Source: Clostridiales bacterium
Lineage (GTDB): Bacteria; Bacillota; Clostridia; Peptostreptococcales; Anaerovoracaceae
DNA: 64,000 nt
Assembly: GCA_015243575.1 (NCBI GenBank)
Contig: CP042469.1
Span: 2,756,929-2,820,928 of the forward strand
Direction of reading: 5' to 3'
Made by a program: the position numbers and the translations under genes
In this document: positions 17,006 to 24,261 of the stretch, in pieces
How positions within the stretch are numbered: position 1 is the first letter of the stretch
How the letters are laid out: each line of letters opens with the position of its first letter
Notes under the pieces: generated by a model
What the model was told of the DNA's origin: nothing
Seen by the model: only the letters and a program-made list of their open reading frames with translations
The model's database searches: none

Positions 17006-18412
17006 TCATTTGGTGAATATTACTTCTGCTTTCGTCTCACCGTTTACCTTACTGAGGGTAAAGGTACCATCCAGCTGCTCTGTAGAGAGCGCCTTAACGA
17101 TCTGAAGACCCAGCTTATTTTCATTTCTGCTGTCATAGTTCAGATCATTTTTTCCGCTGTCGTAGAACTCCATAATGACCATATTTTCGTTTTCATTAAT
17201 ATTTATGCGGATTTCACCAGTCTCATCACCCTTTATGCCATGCTTCATCGCATTGCTGACAACCTCATTTGCGATGAGCGCGACAGGAATGGCCTGGCTG
17301 CTTGAAATTTCAACATTGCGTCCTTCCACCGCTGCCAAAATATTTTGATACTCAAATTTATAGCTTTCCAGCGTTGTGTTCATAACATAACCCAATAATT
17401 CTTTGAGTTTGACAGTGTCTATGTTCTGACGAGAGAATACATTTTGGGCTGCTGCAATGGACATAATCCTGCTGATGCTGGCCTGGAAAGATGTCCGCGC
17501 CTCTTCAGAATTGGTCCTTCTCATTTGAAGCTGCAGAATTGCCGCTATGTTTTGAAGATTATTTTTCACCCTGTGATGGATTTCCCGAATCAGCATATCT
17601 TTTCCCTGAATTTCCCGTTCCTTGATTCTTAGTTCGGTCATATCCTGAGCAATGATAACAGCGCCCTCCAGCTCATCCTGAATTCCGATGGGGTGTATAT
17701 GGAGATTGTAAACCTCATCTCGCAAGCCTATTTCTGTCGGGCTGCTGATCTTGCTCAGCATATCATTGAGATCCCGGAAGGTTCCCAGCAATTTGGACAG
17801 GTCATTGCCCATGGGTTCCTTATTTTCCTCTCTGATATAAAGATCGTGTGCGGCTTTGTTGACATAGATAATTCTGCACTCACTGTTCAGTACAAAAATT
17901 CCATTATTGAACCAATCTGCAAAATAGGACTCGACGATATTTAATTCCATGAGAGACTTTTTTAGAAATTCAACCGTCTCCTTCAGTACGTTTACTTCCT
18001 GCTCCTGTTCGATTTCACGGGTAATGTCCCGCTCCATAATCAGGACGCCGATGATCTTGTTCCGATTCCTGATGGGGACGACAGTCTGTGCGATAGGAAC
18101 TCCTTCCTGGCTTACGCCGCTGATTGCCCGGGAGACTTTTCCGGTTGTAATGGTCTTATACACACCGGGCTCATTTTCTGAATAGGCAAGATCCCCCACT
18201 ACGCTTTTGTTGTAGAGGGACTTCTTTTCCGGTTTGGCCCATGCAAGAACAACGGAATCTTTATGATTGGACGTCAGCGCGTCAATAAAGATATCGTTGG
18301 ATGTCAGCAGAGCGATGGACCCAATTTTTTCATCATACTCGATAAGGATTTGGATATCCTCGTCCGTAAGGTCTGTATAATCCTTACACAGCTCCATAAT
18401 TTTGTTTCTCAT
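17006..18412 (-). CDS. eutW: Sensor histidine kinase EutW
   Basis: A 468-residue soluble kinase without membrane segments, so it senses a cytoplasmic signal (ethanolamine in characterised EutW). The N-terminal half has a GAF-like region with VVPIRNRNKIIGVLIMERD (about residue 115) and a PAS domain at about 165-270. The dimerisation/phosphoacceptor box is of the HisKA_2 type, EIHHRVKNNLQNIAAILQLQ (about residue 290), and the ATP-binding domain has VALIANEVVSNAMKHG and NKLGLQIVKAL. It lies directly upstream of eutV. An imperfect hairpin (AACTG/CAGTT arms) lies between it and the upstream sigma-factor gene. Confidence 0.94.
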   Translation of the reverse strand: MRNKIMELCKDYTDLTDEDIQILIEYDEKIGSIALLTSNDIFIDALTSNHKDSVVLAWAKPEKKSLYNKSVVGDLAYSENEPGVYKTITTGKVSRAISGVSQEGVPIAQTVVPIRNRNKIIGVLIMERDITREIEQEQEVNVLKETVEFLKKSLMELNIVESYFADWFNNGIFVLNSECRIIYVNKAAHDLYIREENKEPMGNDLSKLLGTFRDLNDMLSKISSPTEIGLRDEVYNLHIHPIGIQDELEGAVIIAQDMTELRIKEREIQGKDMLIREIHHRVKNNLQNIAAILQLQMRRTNSEEARTSFQASISRIMSIAAAQNVFSRQNIDTVKLKELLGYVMNTTLESYKFEYQNILAAVEGRNVEISSSQAIPVALIANEVVSNAMKHGIKGDETGEIRININENENMVIMEFYDSGKNDLNYDSRNENKLGLQIVKALSTEQLDGTFTLSKVNGETKAEVIFTK

Positions 18413-18588
18413 ACTCTGAATATACTACCGGGGTAAATGATGATCAAGTTTTTTATCTAATACAGCATTTTCTAAATAACTGAGCGGAAAACGCCTTTAA
18501 CGCCCAGTTAATTTAGAGACGGTGTACTACGGAAGAACTGATTAATTCCGTTCGCACACTTCATGAAATCAGCTCTTCCTTGGATGCA

Positions 18589-19107
18589 TCAGAGGCGTCT
18601 TCTCATTTTAGCCATTCCCCGTCCATGCATGGAACGAACCGTATTATAGTTCATGTTCAGCATCTCAGAAATTTTTTTGAACGGAAAGCCATAGTAATAA
18701 TGCAGCACATATAGTTGCCGCTCTTCCTCTTTCAGACTGTTGATCAGTGCGGCAATGGAGACACGATCTTCCACGGATTGGGTGAAATCAATAATGCCGG
18801 ACAAATTTGATTTCAGTTCATGTTCAGGCACGTGCTGTCTCCCTGCTTTATCTGCCGTTAGAGCTGCATAATAGCGTTTCGCCTCCTCCCTTGCAATGGC
18901 AAAAATCCAATCCTTTATCTTTTTTTCCTCCCTGAGTCCGCATATTCCTCGCAGTGCGCTGAGCATCGTATTCTGATAGATTTCCTCCATGGCAAAGGAA
19001 TCGTTTCTTGTCAATGCGTAGATATACTGCTGCAGTTCTCTTTCATAGGAGGCACAAGCCCTTTCAAGAAGCCGTATTTTTGTTCTTTCATTCTCTTTTT
19101 TATTCAT
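18589..19107 (-). CDS. RNA polymerase sigma factor, ECF-like
   Basis: A 172-residue protein with a sigma region 2 (about 20-85, ENTMLSALRGICGLREEKKIKDWIFAIAREEAKRYY-like layout) and a region 4 helix-turn-helix at about 125-170 (LKEEERQLYVLHYYYGF, then FKKISEMLNMNYNTVRS). No anti-sigma gene is adjacent, which is unusual for an ECF sigma. It lies 176 bases upstream of eutW with an imperfect stem-loop between, so a shared transcript is possible. The target genes cannot be told from this window. Confidence 0.82.
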   Translation of the reverse strand: MNKKENERTKIRLLERACASYERELQQYIYALTRNDSFAMEEIYQNTMLSALRGICGLREEKKIKDWIFAIAREEAKRYYAALTADKAGRQHVPEHELKSNLSGIIDFTQSVEDRVSIAALINSLKEEERQLYVLHYYYGFPFKKISEMLNMNYNTVRSMHGRGMAKMRRRL

Positions 19108-19167
19108 AGAAACACCTTGAAAAGAAACAACGAATTAGGGCGCACATGCGGCCTGTGGGCTGCATAG

Positions 19168-19185
19168 GTCAGGCATAAGCCTGAC
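19168..19185. other. Short perfect stem-loop in the gap before the sigma-factor gene
   Basis: GTCAGGC / GCCTGAC arms with a 4-base loop. It lies in the 287-base stretch between the sigma factor and the amino-acid permease; the rest of that stretch is AT-rich and shows no gene. Confidence 0.4.
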
Positions 19186-19335
19186 TCTGAAAGACATTCT
19201 GTTCACGATCTGGTTTTTCAGTACGCAAAATTACAATATTTTCCACTATTTGTTTCATGATATATAAAAATTTTTGATAAAGTAATGATAAGGTAGAAAT
19301 TACTCTATTTTTCGATGAAATTTACAAAAAAAAGA

Positions 19336-19388
19336 AAACCCTTTTCCGCTTCTCCTGTAATTACTGGCAGGAAAGTGGAAAAGGGTTT
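19336..19388 (-). terminator. Intrinsic terminator after the amino-acid permease
   Basis: Arms AAACCCTTTTCC / GGAAAAGGGTTT with an inner TTCCTGCC...CAGGAGAA pairing; on the minus strand it is followed by TTCTTTTTTTT. It begins 7 bases after the permease stop codon. Confidence 0.92.
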
Positions 19389-19394
19389 GTGTGC

Positions 19395-21092
19395 TTATTG
19401 CTCAAACAGCTTAGTGTTCGCAGCGTTCGTAGTGTTCGCAGCGTTCGTAGTGTTCGCAGCGTTCGTTTCAATAGGACGCGTAAGGAACAATGCCAGAATC
19501 CCTATTAAAATGAGAATCATTCCGCCCCATCGGCAGACGCTGATCATCCCCCAAAAGTCACTAAAGAACCCGTTTCCATATTGCTCAATATAATATGCTT
19601 CGCCCCACTCGCCTTCATAGAGATAGAGCAGAATGGAACCTGCAAAGCCGGCTATGCCGCAGAGGATAAAATAAATGCTGATATGGGTCAGATCTCCAGC
19701 TGCAAGTTTTGTCTTGGGATTGATGGGATATTTAATAGGGTCGATCCGTTCCAATCCGCCATAACGCCATTTGCAGATTAAATAACCAAGAAGACTTATG
19801 ATAAGCATGATAAATCCAGAGATAAAGTATTCCGTACCGTTTACATAAATAGCGATGATGGCAATCACCACAGGCAAGGCGGTGACAAAATTAAGTCCAG
19901 CATTTCCTCCCGGAATCACGTAAAGACCTTTTGCCCTACGCTCCGAAACAGGATGACTTTTCCTCAGCCTTCGAGTCGCTATCGCAAGTGCGATATAAAG
20001 ATACAGCATTAAAGGCGTGGTAGCCATTACAAGAGTGGTGAAGTCCCAGCGGCACAGAATTACGGTGAATCCTGCCATAACAAGGATACTGACTGCCGGG
20101 ACTTTTCTTTTTTTGCTCAGTCTAACCAAGAACCGCGGGAACAGGTGGTCATCTGCCATTACAAAAAATCCTCTTGATCCGGATGCAATGTAAGCATTAA
20201 AAATAGAGCACTGGGATAATATTGCTATGATCATGAACGCAAATCCAAAGGCTGGCCCCAGATAGGAGATGAGTACATCCATGTATCCAATCGCAGCGTC
20301 CCCTCCGGTTGCCCAGCGCTCCCACTGACCCACGGATACAAGTCCCGCAAGAGTAGGCAGAAAATAACTGAGTGCAATAATGGGCATTGCGATCCGGAGA
20401 CCTTTTGGTATTACCTGCGGGTCTTCAATCTCTCCCGCAACATTGGCCATCGTCTCATAACCACAATACATCCAGATGGCAATGCAGATAGACCCCCCCA
20501 AAGCATCCACCAGCCCAGCTTCTGCGGGCATAAACGGCTCCATTGGGCTAAACTGCCAATTTGCCAGGCCTACAACAGTGACTAACGCAAATCCGGCAAG
20601 CACAGAGATGGACAGCACTGTGCTCACTTTGGAGACCTCGTGGATACCCAGAAGATTAATGATGGTAAAGGTTGCTATCATCAAAAGCTTTACACCAGTG
20701 ACTGCCATGTCGCTCATTGGAATGAATTTCTCCATGTAACCTGCAACCAGTACCACGTACATCGCCTGCTGCAGCCACGTTCCAATGGTTCCCCAAAAGC
20801 CCACCTGCCAGCCCCAAAATTCACCCAGTCCTTCTTTTGCCCAGACGTATGCGCCTCCTTCTGAAGGAAGAAGTGATCCAAGCTCTGATACAATCTCACT
20901 GATGGGATATGCCCAGAAGATCGGAAAGAGGATCAGCATCAGGAGCGTAAGCCCCGGTCCGCTGATGGAAACCATCTCCTCGATGCCGAAGGCGCCTGCC
21001 GCTACCAGGCAATAAATCATAAACACAATCCCGCTCGTTTTAATTTTGTGCCTTTTTAAACCTGCCACACCATGAACATGGGTCTCGTTCAT
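19395..21092 (-). CDS. Amino-acid permease, APC superfamily
   Basis: A 565-residue membrane protein with about 12-14 hydrophobic segments. The N-terminal TM1 has the unwound-helix glycines (AAGAFGIEEMVSISGPG, about residue 32), typical of APC transporters of the glutamate/GABA antiporter type. The C-terminus ends in three copies of a hexapeptide unit (Ala/Asn/Thr) encoded by a perfect 18 bp tandem repeat at 19413-19466. It is co-directional with, and 111 bases downstream of, the saccharopine-dehydrogenase-family gene. Both lie behind a tandem glycine riboswitch, so an amino acid connected to glycine is the most likely substrate; this is inferred. Confidence 0.85.
   Translation of the reverse strand: MNETHVHGVAGLKRHKIKTSGIVFMIYCLVAAGAFGIEEMVSISGPGLTLLMLILFPIFWAYPISEIVSELGSLLPSEGGAYVWAKEGLGEFWGWQVGFWGTIGTWLQQAMYVVLVAGYMEKFIPMSDMAVTGVKLLMIATFTIINLLGIHEVSKVSTVLSISVLAGFALVTVVGLANWQFSPMEPFMPAEAGLVDALGGSICIAIWMYCGYETMANVAGEIEDPQVIPKGLRIAMPIIALSYFLPTLAGLVSVGQWERWATGGDAAIGYMDVLISYLGPAFGFAFMIIAILSQCSIFNAYIASGSRGFFVMADDHLFPRFLVRLSKKRKVPAVSILVMAGFTVILCRWDFTTLVMATTPLMLYLYIALAIATRRLRKSHPVSERRAKGLYVIPGGNAGLNFVTALPVVIAIIAIYVNGTEYFISGFIMLIISLLGYLICKWRYGGLERIDPIKYPINPKTKLAAGDLTHISIYFILCGIAGFAGSILLYLYEGEWGEAYYIEQYGNGFFSDFWGMISVCRWGGMILILIGILALFLTRPIETNAANTTNAANTTNAANTKLFEQ
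19413..19466. repeat. Three 18 bp tandem repeats at the 3' end of the permease gene
   Basis: The unit AGTGTTCGCAGCGTTCGT occurs three times with a change only at the last base. It encodes the Asn/Thr/Ala tail of the permease in frame, so changes in copy number would lengthen the tail by six residues without a frameshift. Confidence 0.85.
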
Positions 21093-21203
21093 TATTCTTC
21101 TCCTTATCTTTCTTGCTGCAGCCAGCCAAAGGGAGAAACACGAGGAAACGCTGAATGAAGTCAGCGCTGCCTCAGCTCTGAGTTTTATGTAATCCCCTTT
21201 TGA

Positions 21204-22568
21204 TTAAATCCTTGCTGTTCTTCCGTTTTTCAGAGCGTTTTTCGTTTCTTTTTGTGCTTTCGCAGCTTCTTTGTAAATCTGCGCCATGATTTTCTTATCG
21301 TTGACGGTTTTATATTCAGAATCCATCTCAACAATACCGTACTCAAATCCCGCCTCATCCATAATCTGCAGATACGGTATGGGGTCAAAATATTCCGGGG
21401 AGAAGACGCCTGCATCCTTCCAAATCTCCCTGCCAATCAGTTCAATGGCAACGGCCGCACCGAAACCTGTTTGTGCAACCACAACCTGCATTTCCCAATT
21501 CTTCATGGCGATTTGATTGTCAAAGGGCTGGTACATGAATACCTGCCTTGACTTGCCGTCCTTCAGACCTTTGCAGTGAATACCCACGCACATTTTTCCA
21601 ATCATCTCATCCCCCAGATCGATGGGCTGAGGAGCACAGGCTGCCACCACGTCCCGGGGCACCACCTTCACACCATCCACATCGACGGCCTGCAGGCTTC
21701 TCAGACCCAATGCATTAATTACCTTGAGGGCTTTAACAAGATTATCATCCAGCGCAATCTTAAATGTACATCTTCTAAGTCCATACTTTTGCAGATATCT
21801 CGGTATGGTCACCGTCTCTTCATGCTCGATCTTCACCAAGGTGTTAAGTCCTACCCCCGCAGGCATTTCGAACTCTTCCTCCCCAGCGAAGGGCCGATCA
21901 ACGATGAAGCCGTAATCCTTGTTCCATTCCACATTTGGGTTGATGCATTCATCCAGAACGGTCCACACATTAAATCCAAAGGATACGGTATCCTCACTGG
22001 CCCCTGGTATGGTTAGATTACCGCCATCCTTGACGTGAACTTCATAAAGCTCGTCAAAGAGGTATTCTGCGGCAAATTTTGCAAATACATTGACTACACC
22101 AGGATCAATCCCAAGGCAGATGACTGCCATATTTCCACGCTCTGCCCACGCTTCGTGCCTGTCAAAATTGTACTTGGTCATCGGCTCTTTATAGCAGTTT
22201 TCAAGTCCGATTCCATATTGCGGCGGGTCAAAGGGCACGGACCAGGTTCCCATATTTGCATATTTGGCTCCTGCCCTGAAAGACGCGTCAAATATTTTGT
22301 TTGTGACAAAGGGCGCTGCCGCATCCATAACAAAGTCACATTTGTGTTTTTTGATCAATGCGATCAGATCGTCTTCACTGTGAGCATCAACAAATTCTGG
22401 GATATACCGATCACTGTGATTCAGATGACGGCAAACCTCCTTGGCTCTTTCCAGATTGTAGTCAGATATAACTACATGCTCCAGCCAGTTCCGCTTGGGA
22501 TCCCGGGTTTCCAAAATCCTCAAAATTGATTCTCCCACTGCTCCTGCTCCGACTAATAACATTCTCAT
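21204..22568 (-). CDS. Saccharopine dehydrogenase family oxidoreductase
   Basis: A 454-residue NAD(P)-dependent enzyme. The Rossmann fold begins at residue 3 with LLVGAGAVGESILRIL (GxGxxG), followed by the acidic VVISDYNLERAKEV. Other segments are DFVMDAAAPFVTNKIFDASF, ANMGTWSV and ICLGIDPGVVNVFAKF, which match the saccharopine/lysine-6-dehydrogenase and carboxynorspermidine-dehydrogenase group. The exact substrate cannot be told. The start has AAGGAGG nine bases upstream. It is the first gene after the glycine riboswitch and is followed by the APC permease, so the two likely act on the same amino acid or its product. Confidence 0.85.
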   Translation of the reverse strand: MRMLLVGAGAVGESILRILETRDPKRNWLEHVVISDYNLERAKEVCRHLNHSDRYIPEFVDAHSEDDLIALIKKHKCDFVMDAAAPFVTNKIFDASFRAGAKYANMGTWSVPFDPPQYGIGLENCYKEPMTKYNFDRHEAWAERGNMAVICLGIDPGVVNVFAKFAAEYLFDELYEVHVKDGGNLTIPGASEDTVSFGFNVWTVLDECINPNVEWNKDYGFIVDRPFAGEEEFEMPAGVGLNTLVKIEHEETVTIPRYLQKYGLRRCTFKIALDDNLVKALKVINALGLRSLQAVDVDGVKVVPRDVVAACAPQPIDLGDEMIGKMCVGIHCKGLKDGKSRQVFMYQPFDNQIAMKNWEMQVVVAQTGFGAAVAIELIGREIWKDAGVFSPEYFDPIPYLQIMDEAGFEYGIVEMDSEYKTVNDKKIMAQIYKEAAKAQKETKNALKNGRTARI

Positions 22569-22759
22569 CTTGTTTTCCTCCTTGCTTTTAGCGCCAGACA
22601 GCCTGCTTATTTTTGCTGTCCGCCCGCATCGTCCGCAGCACTTCTATGCCTTAGCCGACACTACTTATTCAGCAGTTGGAAACTAAATATTTCTATGACC
22701 GGTTCTACGCAAAACCTTCCATTATTTTGATTTATGGTTCTGCATCATACGACTCATAA
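22569..22759 (-). promoter_or_regulatory. Expression platform region downstream of the glycine riboswitch
   Basis: Between aptamer 2 and the start codon lie two possible stem-loops on the minus strand: GCAGAACC/GGTTTTGC just after the aptamer, and GGACAGC/GCTGTCT about 30 bases before the ATG, close to the ribosome site AAGGAGG. These are candidates for switching structures. No gene is present. Confidence 0.45.
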
Positions 22760-23278
22760 TTCCTCTGTCCTTTCGCCTGTTGGTTATAGCCTCGTTGGCG
22801 CCTCAATTCAATGAGATCTCTCCAAAGTATCGTCCCGCAACCTTCCTTTTGCCTGCCAGTTTCCAGTGAATGACTGCCACCACTCTCCTTTGCTGCTTCG
22901 GCCTTGCGCACCTAACCTCATTTGCAAAGCAAATGTCTGGTAGGTGCCATACGTTAATGCCCCGGCTTTAGCCGGTCTTTGGCATTTTTCCGTTCGCACC
23001 TAACCTCATTTGCGAAGCAAATGTCTGGTAGGTGCCATACGTTAATGCCCCGGTTTTAGCCGGTCTTTGGCATTTTTCCGTTGCGCACCTAACCTCATTT
23101 GCAAAGCAAATGTCTGGTAGGTGCCATACGTTAATGCCCCGGCTTTAGCCGGTCTTTGGCATTTTTCCGTTCGCACCTAACCTCATTTGCAAAGCAAATG
23201 TCTGGTAGGTGCCATACGTTAATGCCCCGGCTTTAGCCGGTCTTTGGCATTTTTCCGTTCGCAATGTCTAGGGTTGCT
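22760..23278 (-). ncRNA. Tandem glycine riboswitch, first aptamer split by a hairpin-repeat array
   Basis: On the minus strand the inter-aptamer linker TTGCGGGACGATACTTTGGA followed by GAGATC is the classical glycine tandem linker. Aptamer 2 (about 22760-22830) shows GGAGAG, a CTCA/TGAG P2, CGCC/GGCG and AAAGGACAGAG. Aptamer 1 has its 3' half at about 22835-22912 (GCCGAAGCAGCAA, AAACTGGCAGGC, AAAAGGAAGG) and its 5' half at about 23262-23277 (GCAACCCTAGACATTGC). P1 forms by GCAACC/GGTTGC. The P2 arms TTGCG/CGCAA are separated by the four-copy repeat at 22907-23263 instead of a short loop. It precedes the dehydrogenase-permease operon. Confidence 0.88.
22907..23263. repeat. Four tandem copies of an 88-89 bp hairpin repeat
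   Basis: Copies begin at 22907, 22995, 23084 and 23172 (CGCACCTAACC...), differing by one or two bases. Each copy forms two nested hairpins: GCACCTA/TAGGTGC enclosing CATTTGC/GCAAATG, and ATGCC/GGCAT enclosing CCGGCT/AGCCGG. The whole array lies between the two arms of P2 of glycine aptamer 1. Spacing and lack of unique spacers rule out a CRISPR array. Confidence 0.95.
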
Positions 23279-23333
23279 TTCTTCCGAAATATTTAGTTTG
23301 ATGAAATCGCGCTGCAGCAACAAAAACAAAAAA

Positions 23334-23371
23334 AGACCTTCACAAAGCACGGCAGTGCTTCGTGTTGGTCT
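23334..23371 (-). terminator. Intrinsic terminator after the MpsC-type response regulator
   Basis: AGACC...GGTCT outer arms with inner GAAGCAC/GTGCTTT pairing; U7 follows on the minus strand. It ends the two-component transcript and isolates it from the riboswitch that begins about 60 bases further on. Confidence 0.88.
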
Positions 23372-23505
23372 GTAGAAAGCTAATCTCAAAAGACTCTCAT
23401 TCTATTACTGCAACATCATTCCATGGTTCGAGGCGATCCGCCTCTTCGAGATTCTGCACCTCACTCCTGATTTGCAAAATCCATGGATCGATTTTATCAT
23501 AATTT

Positions 23506-24261
23506 TCACACAATTGTCAACACGATTCTATCTATTCGTTTTAGACCGTCAACTGCAATGGAGGTCACTCTCATAGGGCAACCAACTGCTTGGGTTGCGC
23601 GAGCCTCCAGCATTTCAGTGACTTCCTGGTAAAAAAGCGTTCGAAATTGTTCTGCGACAGCAATATTTCTTCTGTTTGCGCTCACGGTCTTCTCCATAGT
23701 CGTCCAAGCTTCCACAGCAAGGAACTCCATACGATCTTCAAAGAGCAGCACCTTAACATCCTGAGGTCCTTTCCCCGAAGTATTTTTCAGTATCCCAAGA
23801 AACTCTCGCCGCAGCACATCTTCAATCACCCCTCGCTTTTCAAGACTGATACGCTCAAAAACACGATTGCAGTTCTGCTTTCTCCTGATTTCCTCTGCAA
23901 TGGCGAAAAGCTTCCGCTCCAAATCCTCAGTATCGATGGGCTTGATGATATAATGGACAATCCCCATATCAACCGCTTCCAAAACGGTATTTACTTCACT
24001 TACTGTGGAGGTAATGAGAATGGGGCAGTCCCTGTCCTGTTTCCTGATTTCTCCGATCATCTCCAGGCCCGACATGCCAGGCATTATAAGATCTACTATG
24101 AGCAGGTTGGGACAATACTCGCGAAATTTCCCAAGGCCCTCTTCGCCAGATGCCGCTGATGTCATCCTACCGACTCTTAATTTTAAAAATTTAGACAACG
24201 CTTCTCTTGTTGCAGCATCATCTTCGATGTAAAGAACATTCAAGTTTTCAAGATCTTTCAT
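23506..24261 (-). CDS. Response regulator with MpsC/DUF2294-like output domain
   Basis: A 251-residue protein. Residues 1-125 are a receiver: acidic pair in LYIEDDAATRE, phosphoacceptor Asp in LLIVDLIMPGMSG (about residue 57), Thr/Ser in LITSTVSEV and Lys in YIIKPID. Residues about 140-251 resemble the DUF2294/MpsC family (VLRREFLGILKNTSGKGPQD, FRTLFYQEVTEMLEARATQ), not a DNA-binding domain. That family is otherwise a small stand-alone protein, so as a phosphorelay output it is uncommon. The gene overlaps the upstream kinase gene by 14 bases, which strongly suggests coupled translation and a cognate pair. Confidence 0.8.
   Translation of the reverse strand: MKDLENLNVLYIEDDAATREALSKFLKLRVGRMTSAASGEEGLGKFREYCPNLLIVDLIMPGMSGLEMIGEIRKQDRDCPILITSTVSEVNTVLEAVDMGIVHYIIKPIDTEDLERKLFAIAEEIRRKQNCNRVFERISLEKRGVIEDVLRREFLGILKNTSGKGPQDVKVLLFEDRMEFLAVEAWTTMEKTVSANRRNIAVAEQFRTLFYQEVTEMLEARATQAVGCPMRVTSIAVDGLKRIDRIVLTIV

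Noticed and set aside
22808-22999. 63-codon minus-strand frame
   Set aside because: It is made of the hairpin repeat and the glycine riboswitch, with no start site.
22907-23263. Possible CRISPR array
   Set aside because: The copies are adjacent, have no unique spacers, and the 88 bp unit is internally palindromic; no cas genes are near.
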